Shown here in pieces: positions 1 through 8,548 of a stretch of DNA of 64,000 bases (the first letter of the stretch is position 1; every line of letters starts with the position of its first letter). The notes beneath the pieces were generated by a model that was not told where the DNA came from, did not search any database, and saw nothing but the letters and a program-made list of their open reading frames with translations. Source of the stretch: an uncultured Eubacteriales bacterium. GTDB taxonomy: Bacteria; Bacillota; Clostridia; Oscillospirales; CAG-272. Made by a program: the position numbers and the translations under genes. The stretch spans positions 52,257 through 116,256 of the forward strand of contig CAKRTQ010000007.1 in assembly GCA_934402395.1 (NCBI GenBank), written 5' to 3'.

Positions 1-1485
1 TTTGCAGTTTTTAAATGCGCTCTCGCCTATCTCCGTGACACCTTCCGGTACAACAAGACTTTCAAGTTCCGAGCAGTTAAAAAACATCTCTCTGCCGATC
101 TCTTTGATGCCATCGGGAAGCCTGACGTTTTTCAGGCTCCGGCATTCCGCAAAAGCAGTTACGCCTATTTCGGTCGTGCCTTTTCCGAACACGGCGGTCT
201 CAAGAGCCGTGCATCCCCCAAATGCGCTGTTCCCCACACCGGCAACACTGCCCGGAATATCGACCGACACAAGCCAGGTACAACCGCTGAATGCACCGAC
301 CTCTATCGTTTTGAGCCCATCCGGGAAAATGACCTCCTCAAGACCGGTGCAGCCTGCAAATGCTCCCTCGCCTATTCCGATGAGTCCGGCAGGAAGCTTC
401 AGCTTCACGATGGCGGTGCAGTTTCCGAATGCACCTAAAGCTATGCTCTCAATACCGTCGGAGAATGAAATATCCGTAAGCTTCGTGCATTGAAAGAAAG
501 CCGAGTTTCCTATGCTTTTCAAGCCCTTGCCGAAGGTAACGCTTTCAAGCTCAGTGCAGAAACAGAAAGCACCCTCGCCTATCGAGGTAACGCTGTCCGG
601 TATCGAAATGCTCTCCAGACCGCTGCAACCGGAAAACGCACCGTTGCCTATCTCAACGATACCGTTTGAAATATTTATGGCGGCAAACCCGCCGCAGTCC
701 TCGAACGCCCCCGCGCCTATGTGCGTTACGCCTTTCGGGATATTTATTCCGGCAAGCTTCGTGCAGCCGGAAAACGCACCGCCCTCTATTCTTGTAATGC
801 TGTCGGGAAGCATGATTCTCACGGCGGAACAATATCTGAACGCCCTCTCCCCTATGGCGGTAACGGGCTTACCGTTTCGGGCAGACGGGATAACAATCTC
901 GGTATCCTTGCAGCTTCCCACACCGATCACGGTATACCCCGCGGAATCGGCATTGAGCTTGTATTCAAGCCCCTCGCTTATCATGTATACGCCGCCGCAG
1001 TTTTTGCACACACCGTCAACGTATTCGTGCGCCTTTATCGGGTCGGTCCTCTGCTTTTGCAAAAGCTCGCCGCAGTCGCGGCAATGCGAACCGTCAGTGA
1101 TCCCGTTTTCGGTGCAGGTGGCTTTCCTGCCCGGATCGACCACCGCGCTGTGACCCTTTGCGGGTATGACCTCGCTCTTTTGCAAAAGCTCGCCGCAGAC
1201 CGTACAGCGTGAATCCCCGGTAGCCCCGTCCTGTGTACATGTCGGCTGCACGATCCGGTCGTATGCCGGGGTATGCCCGAGGGCGGGAACGGACTCACCC
1301 TCCTCAATGATCTTGCCGCAATCAGCGCAGTATTTGCCTGCTCCCGCTCCCGTTTCGGTGCAGGTCGGCGGCTTCGGAAGAGACACTGCAACATTTTTAT
1401 GCCCGCACTCACCGCCGCGGCAGGCACAGCACGCAGCTATAACAAAAGCGCAGACGATCGATATTTTTACGATCTTTCTTTTCAT
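1..1485 (-). CDS. BspA-like leucine-rich-repeat surface lipoprotein, 3' end outside window
   Basis: The frame is open from an ATG at 1485 to the left edge (495 codons, no stop), so the C-terminus is missing. Residues 1-25 are a lysine-rich start, a hydrophobic stretch and several cysteines around residues 19-22, which fits a lipoprotein signal although the lipobox is not canonical. Residues 26-160 hold three or four Cys-rich repeats of the type PTCTxxG...CxxCGELLQK, common at the N-terminus of clostridial surface proteins. From about residue 190 there are ~23-residue repeats of the form IGxxAFxxCxxLxxxxxPxxxxxI, the BspA/TpLRR type (LRR_5). Such proteins are usually exported and bind host or matrix components; the role here is inferred. 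A GGGGG tract precedes the ATG. Confidence 0.85.
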   Translation of the reverse strand, partial: MKRKIVKISIVCAFVIAACCACRGGECGHKNVAVSLPKPPTCTETGAGAGKYCADCGKIIEEGESVPALGHTPAYDRIVQPTCTQDGATGDSRCTVCGELLQKSEVIPAKGHSAVVDPGRKATCTENGITDGSHCRDCGELLQKQRTDPIKAHEYVDGVCKNCGGVYMISEGLEYKLNADSAGYTVIGVGSCKDTEIVIPSARNGKPVTAIGERAFRYCSAVRIMLPDSITRIEGGAFSGCTKLAGINIPKGVTHIGAGAFEDCGGFAAINISNGIVEIGNGAFSGCSGLESISIPDSVTSIGEGAFCFCTELESVTFGKGLKSIGNSAFFQCTKLTDISFSDGIESIALGAFGNCTAIVKLKLPAGLIGIGEGAFAGCTGLEEVIFPDGLKTIEVGAFSGCTWLVSVDIPGSVAGVGNSAFGGCTALETAVFGKGTTEIGVTAFAECRSLKNVRLPDGIKEIGREMFFNCSELESLVVPEGVTEIGESAFKNCK

Positions 1486-1535
1486 TTTCGGTCCCCCTTC
1501 GTTTTTATATCCGTGCGGATATCGTCTTTGACATT

Positions 1536-1564
1536 ATTATAGCATACACGGAATATGACGTCAA
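1536..1564 (-). promoter_or_regulatory. Sigma-A promoter of the LRR gene
   Basis: On the minus strand, TTGACG (1564-1559) and TATAAT (1541-1536) are separated by 17 bp, about 50 bp upstream of the LRR start codon. Confidence 0.7.
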
Positions 1565-1610
1565 CATATTAACAACAGATACATGAAAAAAGCAATATCA
1601 TAGATATACA

Positions 1611-1657
1611 AGGGGCTGTTAAAAACCTCAAATGAGTTTTTTAACAGCCCCTGTTTT
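1611..1657 (-). terminator. Palindromic terminator after pfkA, family copy 1
   Basis: The arms AGGGGCTGTTAAAAA and TTTTTAACAGCCCCT enclose a CTCA/TGAG core, and T/A tracts make it bidirectional. It lies just downstream of the pfkA stop. The core GTTAAAAA-CTCA...TGAG-TTTTTAAC recurs at four other gene ends in the window with different outer stem bases. Confidence 0.85.
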
Positions 1658-1674
1658 TTATCCGGTTTACCGTT

Positions 1675-2751
1675 TTATCTGCAAAGACCGAGAGAAATAT
1701 CGTAAAGTCTCTTTATGTCTGCCTCGCGCTTGGCGCATATCGCCTTCATAGCGTCGATCTCGGCAGTGCTGAAACCGTCAAGCTGACCTTCCTTGAGCTT
1801 CTTTTTGTACATCTTATCGGTAGTGAGCGCAAAGCGGATGTCTGTGCTCACTATTTTGCCGTCTATCTCGGCAACGATCGCGTCGCTCTTGCCTTCAAGC
1901 AGCAGATCGACCGCAAAAACGCCCATCTCGGTGGCGGTCAGGCGGTCGCGAAGCGTGGGATTGCCTCCGCGCACGATGTGGGCAAGACGTGCGAATTTGG
2001 TCTCAACGCCTGTCTCCGCGCCGATCTTCTTGGCAAGGACCTCGCTGTAAGGCTTGCCCTCAGCGGTAAACACGCCCTCGGAAACGATAACGAGCATGCC
2101 CCTCTTGCCGTCCGCCTTTGCCGCCTTTATGCGGGCAATGGCAGCTTCCTCATCAAAGGGGACCTCGGGAATGGCAATAGCCACAGCCCCCGATGCGATG
2201 CCGGTCTTGAGAGCGATCTCGCCGCAGTCGCGTCCCATCACCTCGACCACATTGCATCTTGCGTGAGACTCGCAGGTGTCGCGCAGGCGGTCAACGCACT
2301 CAAGCACCGTGTTCATGGCGGTGTCAAAGCCAACGGTATAATCGGTGGCGGTGATGTCATTGTCGATAGATCCGGTCACGCCGATGGTGGGTATGCCGCG
2401 TATGGAAAGGTCGGTCGCACCGCGGAAGGTCCCATCGCCGCCGATGGCAACGATGGCGTCGATATTGTTGCGGCGACAGGTCTCGATAGCCTTCTGCATG
2501 CCTTCTTCGGTCTTGAATTCGGGGCAGCGGTCGGAATATATGATGGTTCCGCCCATATATGAAATGTTGGACACGCGGCGTGCGGTGAGGTCGATCATAT
2601 TGTCGGCAATAAGTCCGCTGTAGCCGCCGAGAATGCCCTTTACCTCGATACCGTGCTGAAGAGCGCGGCGGGTGATAGCTCTGATAGCAGCGTTCATTCC
2701 GGGCGCGTCGCCGCCGGATGTAAGAACGCCTATTTTATTGAATTTAGCCAT
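1675..2751 (-). CDS. pfkA: ATP-dependent 6-phosphofructokinase
   Basis: Phosphorylates fructose 6-phosphate to fructose 1,6-bisphosphate, the committed glycolytic step, in the cytosol. The 358 residues contain the nucleotide loop TSGGDAPG (11-18), GGDGT (104-108) and the catalytic GSIDND segment (127-132). The glycine in GGDG and the small residue before SIDND are typical of ATP-using enzymes; PPi-dependent enzymes have Asp and Lys there. It is somewhat longer than the ~320-residue E. coli PfkA. An AGGAGA site lies 7 bp before the ATG. It follows cinA on the same strand with a 159-bp gap and no obvious terminator between, so co-transcription is possible. A strong palindromic terminator follows. 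Confidence 0.95.
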   Translation of the reverse strand: MAKFNKIGVLTSGGDAPGMNAAIRAITRRALQHGIEVKGILGGYSGLIADNMIDLTARRVSNISYMGGTIIYSDRCPEFKTEEGMQKAIETCRRNNIDAIVAIGGDGTFRGATDLSIRGIPTIGVTGSIDNDITATDYTVGFDTAMNTVLECVDRLRDTCESHARCNVVEVMGRDCGEIALKTGIASGAVAIAIPEVPFDEEAAIARIKAAKADGKRGMLVIVSEGVFTAEGKPYSEVLAKKIGAETGVETKFARLAHIVRGGNPTLRDRLTATEMGVFAVDLLLEGKSDAIVAEIDGKIVSTDIRFALTTDKMYKKKLKEGQLDGFSTAEIDAMKAICAKREADIKRLYDISLGLCR

Positions 2752-2910
2752 TTTTTCAAGTCTCCTGTGCTGAATACTTTTACCCTGAAGCCGCCGGTGG
2801 CGGCATTCGGCTTTTTTCCGATATATTGTATAATATTATTGACAGAAAATCAATACCGCACGCGTAAAAAAAGCGCGAAAAAAGGCGAAAACCTTAAAAA
2901 TCATGCTTTT

Positions 2911-4185
2911 TCAGTCCGCATCGGTTGCGGGAACGGTAAGTCCAAGTCCCATTGCCTGCGTAGCGGCGCTGTACCTGATGTACTCGCGCGAGCGCAACGG
3001 CGACATTGAGAGCCGCTTCACCTTTTCGCCTTCAGCCGTGGAAATAGCCACATAAACTGTTCCGACAGGCTCCTTTTCGGTCCCGCCGCCCGGACCCGCA
3101 TAGCCCGTCGTGGCAAGTCCTATATCCGCGCCGAGGGCAAGCCGAACGCCGCGCGCCATCTCTGCGGCGGTCTCCGCCGAGACCGCCGTGTGCGCTTCAA
3201 GCGTTTCCGCGCGCACACCGAGCAGCTTCATTTTTGCCTCGTTGCAATATGTTACACAGCCGCCGAGAAAAACATCCGAACAGCCGGGAATGTCGGTAAG
3301 ACGCTTGGCTACCAGCCCGCCGGTGCAGGACTCGGCGACAGCAAGCGTTTTCCCCGCCGCGCGCAGCTCGGTGAGCAGCGCGTTTTCCGCCGAACCGACA
3401 TCGACCCCGTAAATAAACTGCCCAACCTCGGTCGCGCGTATTCGTTTTATCGCCTCGCGGCACATGGAATCCGCCTCATCGTGAGACGCCGCGCGGGCAC
3501 TCACGCGAACGCGCACCTCGCCCTCCTTGCAGTACGGCGCAACGGTGGGATTTTCCCATTCCGCCATCATCGGGCGCAGATGCTCCTCTACCGTGGACTC
3601 GCCCATGCCGAGGATATGAACATTGCGGCTGACTATCACAGCCCCCGAACGGCGGCAGAGATACGGATGCACCCGCTCGCGCCAGAGCGTTGCCATCTCT
3701 ATCGGCACGCCCGGCAGAAGGATAGCTGTCTTGCCGCTTTTTTTATCCTCGACAGCCATCGCGGGCGCGGTCCCCCAGTCGTTTTCAAATATGACCGCCC
3801 CCTCCGGGATCATTGCCTGCTTCACATTGTTTTCGGGCATTTCACGTCCCGTGTCGGCAAAATAACGGCGTATTTTGTCAAGCGTGTGGTTGTCAAGATG
3901 CATCGGAAGTCCGAAATACTTTGCGACCGTCTCCTTTGTAAGATCATCGCAGGTCGGACCCAACCCGCCGCTCATGAACACGGCATCGGCATGGCGGAAA
4001 GCGGCGTCGAGCGCATCGCAAAGACGCTCGGGGTTATCCCCCACCACCGCCTGGCGGTAGACCGGTATCCCCATTTCGGCAAGCCGCTGCGACATGAACG
4101 CCGCATTGGTGTTTACGATATCACCGAGCAAAAGCTCGGTTCCCACGCAAAGTATTTCCGCACTTTTTATTTCGGTTTCAAACAT
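2911..4185 (-). CDS. cinA: CinA family protein (nicotinamide-nucleotide amidohydrolase type)
   Basis: A two-domain CinA of 424 residues, the usual family length. The N-terminal MoCF/COG1058 domain shows GTELLLGDIVNTNA and SGGLGPTCDDLTKE; the C-terminal deamidase domain shows AESCTGG and TGYAGPGG. The C-terminal domain in this family hydrolyses NMN to nicotinate mononucleotide (pyridine nucleotide salvage); the N-terminal domain has been linked to ADP-ribose pyrophosphatase activity. The start at 4185 was chosen because GGAGGGG sits 5-8 bp upstream and the protein then begins at the conserved domain. A longer frame to 4338 exists but adds 51 unconserved residues. It is divergent from the radical SAM gene and followed by pfkA. 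Confidence 0.93.
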   Translation of the reverse strand: MFETEIKSAEILCVGTELLLGDIVNTNAAFMSQRLAEMGIPVYRQAVVGDNPERLCDALDAAFRHADAVFMSGGLGPTCDDLTKETVAKYFGLPMHLDNHTLDKIRRYFADTGREMPENNVKQAMIPEGAVIFENDWGTAPAMAVEDKKSGKTAILLPGVPIEMATLWRERVHPYLCRRSGAVIVSRNVHILGMGESTVEEHLRPMMAEWENPTVAPYCKEGEVRVRVSARAASHDEADSMCREAIKRIRATEVGQFIYGVDVGSAENALLTELRAAGKTLAVAESCTGGLVAKRLTDIPGCSDVFLGGCVTYCNEAKMKLLGVRAETLEAHTAVSAETAAEMARGVRLALGADIGLATTGYAGPGGGTEKEPVGTVYVAISTAEGEKVKRLSMSPLRSREYIRYSAATQAMGLGLTVPATDAD

Positions 4186-4333
4186 TTTTATCCCCTCCGC
4201 AGCCGGCATATGCGGGCAAACGTCCCACGCCCGTCTTTTCAAAAGCACCGGACATATGACAGCCGTGCAATGAACCGCTTCACCGCTGTCTGATCCTGTA
4301 TGACGATCTCTTATTTTACAGATATATCCATCT

Positions 4334-4359
4334 AACATATTACACTTATGTAATATGTT
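4334..4359. promoter_or_regulatory. Perfect 11-bp inverted repeat, operator-like
   Basis: AACATATTACA and TGTAATATGTT are separated by CTTA. This perfect dyad lies in the 343-bp divergent space between cinA and the radical SAM gene. No T tract follows it, so a protein-binding site is more likely than a terminator. The regulator is unknown. Confidence 0.6.
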
Positions 4360-4470
4360 CCAATATGATCATCTTGCAACTGTCGCAATCTGTCACCCGT
4401 GCATCCGGCATATTTCAACATAATTATATCACCGGGCAGGCAATTTGTAAACCGTGTCGGGCAATATTTA

Positions 4471-4499
4471 TTGACTTTTGCGCGCCTGTGTGCTAATAT
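4471..4499 (+). promoter_or_regulatory. Sigma-A promoter of the radical SAM gene
   Basis: TTGACT (4471-4476), a 17-bp spacer and TAATAT (4494-4499) lie 28 bp before the start codon. The remaining intergenic sequence between 4185 and 4470 holds the 26-bp dyad and no other feature I can support. Confidence 0.75.
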
Positions 4500-4527
4500 A
4501 TTACTACATGATCGGGAGGGCACAAAA

Positions 4528-5490
4528 ATGTCGGTTTGCAGCATATGTCCGCGAAAATGCGGAGTTGACCGCAGCACATCGCGCGGTTTTTGCGGAGTGG
4601 GCAACAAAATGCTCATATCGCGCGTGATGCGTCATACGTTTGAAGAGCCTTGCATTTCGGGTCCGCACGGCGCGGGCGCGATATTTTTTACCGGCTGCAA
4701 CCTCGGCTGTATCTTTTGCCAGAACGCGTCGATAAGCCGCCCCGCGCCTGGCAATGAGCCGGGGGACGCAGTGTCGCCCGAGGAGCTTGCCGACATAATG
4801 CTCGGGATCCAGGCTGCGGGGCTTTCAACAGTCGATCTCGTAACGCCCACACACTTCACTCCTCAGGTCGCCGCCGCGCTCCGTATTGCGCGCGAACGCG
4901 GACTTGCTCTGCCTGTGGTCTGGAACAGCGGCGGGTATGAGTCGGTTGAGACACTGACGGAAGTCGCCGGGCTGATCGACGTCTATATGCCCGATCTCAA
5001 ATATTTTTCGCCGGAGCTATCCGAAAAGTACTCGGCGGCAGCCGATTATGCCGACCGCGCCGCCGAATGCATTGCATTTATGTACCGCACCCTCGGTGAG
5101 GCGCGGATCGAAGACGGCGTGATGCGGCGCGGCGTGCTTGTGCGTCACCTTGTGCTTCCGGGCTGCCGCCGCGACTCGCTTGACGTGCTGCGCAGGCTGG
5201 CAGATATCGTTCCGCCTTCGGGAATAAAAATCAGCCTGATGAGCCAGTACTCGCCGGAATTTTACCGCGGACCGGATAAAGCTCTTTGCCGCCGCGTGAC
5301 ATCGTTCGAATACGACTCGGTAGTTGCGGAGGCAGACAGCCTCGGCTTTGACGGATATATGCAGGCGCGCACCTCATCGGGTACAAAGTACACGCCCGAC
5401 TTCGGCAGGCATCTGACCATCGACGCGGACTGTAAATGCAGCCGGCAGACAGTTTCCGACGCAACACGCAGCGAGCGGAATATAAAATAA
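4528..5490 (+). CDS. Radical SAM protein, PflX/COG1313-like
   Basis: The 320-residue protein starts with a CxxCPRxCGVDR cysteine motif and carries the radical SAM cluster motif CNLGCIFCQN (CX3CX2C) near residue 60. The order of motifs matches the PflX (COG1313) family of pyruvate-formate-lyase-activating-enzyme-like proteins, whose substrate is not settled. The enzyme would bind a [4Fe-4S] cluster and S-adenosylmethionine in the cytosol. GGGAGG precedes the chosen ATG by 8 bp; an earlier in-frame start at 4399 lies upstream of the promoter and is rejected. It is monocistronic and ends at a shared convergent terminator. Confidence 0.85.
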   Translation: MSVCSICPRKCGVDRSTSRGFCGVGNKMLISRVMRHTFEEPCISGPHGAGAIFFTGCNLGCIFCQNASISRPAPGNEPGDAVSPEELADIMLGIQAAGLSTVDLVTPTHFTPQVAAALRIARERGLALPVVWNSGGYESVETLTEVAGLIDVYMPDLKYFSPELSEKYSAAADYADRAAECIAFMYRTLGEARIEDGVMRRGVLVRHLVLPGCRRDSLDVLRRLADIVPPSGIKISLMSQYSPEFYRGPDKALCRRVTSFEYDSVVAEADSLGFDGYMQARTSSGTKYTPDFGRHLTIDADCKCSRQTVSDATRSERNIK

Positions 5491-5576
5491 CGGCCAGAAA
5501 CGCGGTATTAACCGCCCGGAGAATCGGACATTGACAACCGAACACCGCCCATCATCGTTTTTGTAGTATATGGAAC

Positions 5577-5617
5577 GTGGGTGTTAAAAAACTCAATTTG
5601 AGTTTTTTAACACCCAC
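5577..5617. terminator. Convergent bidirectional terminator, family copy 2
   Basis: GTGGGTGTTAAAAAACTCA pairs with TGAGTTTTTTAACACCCAC. It sits between the 3' ends of the radical SAM gene (+) and the polysaccharide operon (-), and serves both. Confidence 0.9.
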
Positions 5618-5630
5618 ATTTTGTATGTTT

Positions 5631-6968
5631 TTACTCTATAATGTCGTACATCCTCATCAGCTCGATGCGCTCACGGGCAAGCTTTATGCTCCCGCGCGCG
5701 CTATTGTTTTCGGTCTTTCTCGTCTCGCAGATATAACGGAAAAACCTTTGCACCCACGCCACCGGCAAAAGCCACGGCATACGGCGCAGATAAGAATAGT
5801 CCTTTACAAGATAACTGCGCGGCGGAAAAAGCGTGGAGAACAGATTGCCGCGCTTCCCTCGCCTGCTCTGCCGCACCGCATTGAGAGTGACCGTAGAAGA
5901 ATGCAGTCTTGTATAATCATCGGAACCGTATATCCCGCCGCGCAGAACATCCGCAAGGAGCGGCACGCACGGAACGTCCGGCGTGCGCCACGGATCGGGC
6001 AGATCAATATCTATCCCAAGATATTCGTTTGCCACATTGAACGCCACCGAGGCAAATGTCGCGGCGTGTACGCTGTAACACTGACGGTACAAAAGCTGCC
6101 AGTCGATCTCACCGCAGTACTCACGCGCCCACATACCGATGTCGCAGAACTGGCGAATGCCTATTCCGCAATTAACAAAATGCTTGTACGCGTGCAGAAG
6201 AAGATACAAAAGATGCTCGTGCGGAGGCAACGACAGCCAGCCGCCGATATCGACTGCGCGGTCGTGCGCACCCTCAAAAAAGCGGTTGAGATCGTCGCAC
6301 GCATCCTCGGATGAGTCAAAAAGCCGCCGGTGAAGCTCGATATAAAGCGGGCTGCCCTCTCGTTTGTAGCTCACTTCGTCCGCATCGCCGATAGACTCGG
6401 CGGGACAGTCGGTCACCATCCCCTCCGCTTCAAGAATGCCGCGGCAGGCATCAAATTCCGCCTCGGAAACGAAAATATCATCGTCGGCAGTCAGCCTGTG
6501 GTCGCTCAGCGGGTAAAGGCGGTTGCAAAGCTGCCCCTTCACCACGATAGGATGAAGCCCCGCAGCACGCAGCTTGCCGTAAAGCACCCCAAATTCGGCA
6601 CTGCGCACCGTCTGCGTGAGGACCTGCGCTATGACCTGCCGCTTGATCGCGGCAAAAAGTGCGGGATCGGCTTCAGCCAAACGCGTCTTGCGCACAGATT
6701 CAAAAACTAGAGGGAGAACGCGATGCTTGTTGGATAGTGTGAAAACATCCGAAAGCCCACTCATGACGATATTTTGATTGCAAAAGGACTTGCACAAGTC
6801 AGGTTTTAATGAAGAACCACTCCCCGTATTGTCCCCGACTGCTGTCCTATCAATAGCTTCTTCGTCAACCGTCATTGGAGTCGATTCGTGCACGCAATTA
6901 TATTGTTCACCTTTAAGGGATGCACACAGAGCACCTAAAAAAACTGTTTCGGTTGTTGTTAAGTCCAT
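5631..6968 (-). CDS. Nucleotidyltransferase-fold protein (NTP_transf_5-like), last gene of the polysaccharide operon
   Basis: The 445-residue soluble protein resembles the uncharacterised nucleotidyltransferase family PF14907. The central part carries VVKGQLCNRLYPLSDHR followed by an acidic DDDIFV segment, as in the family's G-x-L...YP..R..(D/E)xD pattern. A helical C-terminal half with many His and Tyr follows. Members often occur in polysaccharide or exopolysaccharide loci, but substrate and reaction are not known. It lies 23 bp after the flippase on the same strand and is the promoter-distal gene. AAAGGTG precedes the ATG. Confidence 0.7.
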   Translation of the reverse strand: MDLTTTETVFLGALCASLKGEQYNCVHESTPMTVDEEAIDRTAVGDNTGSGSSLKPDLCKSFCNQNIVMSGLSDVFTLSNKHRVLPLVFESVRKTRLAEADPALFAAIKRQVIAQVLTQTVRSAEFGVLYGKLRAAGLHPIVVKGQLCNRLYPLSDHRLTADDDIFVSEAEFDACRGILEAEGMVTDCPAESIGDADEVSYKREGSPLYIELHRRLFDSSEDACDDLNRFFEGAHDRAVDIGGWLSLPPHEHLLYLLLHAYKHFVNCGIGIRQFCDIGMWAREYCGEIDWQLLYRQCYSVHAATFASVAFNVANEYLGIDIDLPDPWRTPDVPCVPLLADVLRGGIYGSDDYTRLHSSTVTLNAVRQSRRGKRGNLFSTLFPPRSYLVKDYSYLRRMPWLLPVAWVQRFFRYICETRKTENNSARGSIKLARERIELMRMYDIIE

Positions 6969-6991
6969 GTGTTTGAAACACCTTTTCTATA

Positions 6992-8548
6992 TCATATCTG
7001 ATTTGGTTGTTTTGACTTGACTATGCTTTTCAAAATTCGTTTAGCATATAAACAAATAGCTTGAAATTCGGACGTTTTTCTGAACAGCAATGCAAACACT
7101 ACATTTGGCACTATGGCGCAGATCGCCACACCAAACAAAAAACTGACCGTTGCATTTGAAACAGGAAGCGAATGCATCAGCAACCAACACCCAACGCCAA
7201 CCACAATAACAGAAACCGCATATAAAAAGTATCGTATAAAATATTTTCTTGTGCCACAGAGAAAAATTTTTTTATGTATTATATACGGGTCAAACCAAAA
7301 ATACACACACAGCCTGCTTATGATCGTTCCGAGCAAAATTCCAGCTATACCGCAAATACGTGCGAGAATAATTGATAAAACCAGATTAAGGACCGCGGCA
7401 ATGAGCGGGCGGTACTTTCCAATATTAAAAAGTCCCGTGACCTCTCTGTAAGTTGTGGATGCGTATTGAACCCCCGCTGTATAATAATTGGCAACTATTA
7501 TGAGAACTGTCCACCACGGCAACAAATAATCCGCTCCGATCCACAGCGAAATAAATGGATTCAGCAAAACACCGAGGCATATTCCGGTAAAACCATACAT
7601 CCAGAAAGAAGCAAAGAATAAATTGTAGAACAGCTTCTCGTTATTTTCTTTTGACTCCACCGCATGGTAATTTCCAACGCTTGCGGTCATTGAATAAAAA
7701 ATATAGCTAAGAAATGTTCTTACAACATCAACTATATAGACGTAGTTGGAATACAACCCAACCGATGCTATACCTTGAAATTTTGAAATCAGAATATTAT
7801 CCGTACTGCTTATGACGGTACCGCTTATTTTGTAAAGAAACAGCGATTTAACACTTGTTTTCAAAGCTTCCTTCTGATCGGCAGAAATGGTTACTACCGT
7901 TTTATCTGCAATAAAAGGAAATTTTCTTTCGGTAACTTTGGCAATAAATGCGTTTTCCCCGATTTGAAAAGCAATCATGCATATCAGCACAGGGATATAA
8001 GCTCGAAAAACCGAAAGCATCAGCATTTCGCCAATATTGCGAAAAACCATAAAACCCGAATGACATATTGAGATAACACGGTTTTGTTGACTTGCAATCA
8101 GCAAAGACTGCTTATAAGAAAAAAAATATGACGATGAAGATTGCAGCAAAAACAAAAAATAAATAATATAAATATTCTCGGGTATTGCCACCTCGCCGTT
8201 TATCAAATGAGGCAAAAATGGCATAAGCAGGCATCCTGCTGCCATAACAATGCATCCAACAACCGAATATACTTTTTTGTAAAGGCACATATATCCTTTA
8301 ATTGATTCAGCATCACCATTTGCCAAAGGTTTGTAGAGGCTGTATACTATTGCTGTATCGAATCCCAAATTGGCTAGCGATAACAGAGAAAGTATATTGG
8401 AAAAAAGTCCGGATACGCCAAGGTATTCTTTGCCAAGGAGCGTAATAAACATCCATCTGGAAAAAAAGCCCATGAGCATACTCAGAACTTGACCTCCAAT
8501 GCCAAAGGCCATATTTTTGAGTGAGTTTGCTGTACGTGAAGTATCCAT
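6992..8548 (-). CDS. Polysaccharide flippase, Wzx/MATE-like
   Basis: 518 residues with about 12-14 hydrophobic segments, starting SLKNMAFGIGGQVLSMLMGF, which is typical of oligosaccharide flippases of the MOP superfamily. It would move the lipid-linked repeat unit across the cytoplasmic membrane for the EpsG-type polymerase encoded upstream. Its ATG overlaps the stop of the preceding PP-loop gene by one base (TAATG), suggesting translational coupling. The codons are clearly more AT-rich than in the promoter-proximal genes of the operon. Confidence 0.88.
   Translation of the reverse strand: MDTSRTANSLKNMAFGIGGQVLSMLMGFFSRWMFITLLGKEYLGVSGLFSNILSLLSLANLGFDTAIVYSLYKPLANGDAESIKGYMCLYKKVYSVVGCIVMAAGCLLMPFLPHLINGEVAIPENIYIIYFLFLLQSSSSYFFSYKQSLLIASQQNRVISICHSGFMVFRNIGEMLMLSVFRAYIPVLICMIAFQIGENAFIAKVTERKFPFIADKTVVTISADQKEALKTSVKSLFLYKISGTVISSTDNILISKFQGIASVGLYSNYVYIVDVVRTFLSYIFYSMTASVGNYHAVESKENNEKLFYNLFFASFWMYGFTGICLGVLLNPFISLWIGADYLLPWWTVLIIVANYYTAGVQYASTTYREVTGLFNIGKYRPLIAAVLNLVLSIILARICGIAGILLGTIISRLCVYFWFDPYIIHKKIFLCGTRKYFIRYFLYAVSVIVVGVGCWLLMHSLPVSNATVSFLFGVAICAIVPNVVFALLFRKTSEFQAICLYAKRILKSIVKSKQPNQI

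Noticed and set aside
1..1212. Long plus-strand frames across the LRR gene
   Set aside because: They are shadows of the minus-strand repeat protein, which has a ribosome site, promoter and clear LRR motifs.
2800..2830. Terminator between cinA and pfkA
   Set aside because: The GCCGCC/GGCGGC hairpin has its T tract on the wrong side for leftward transcription.
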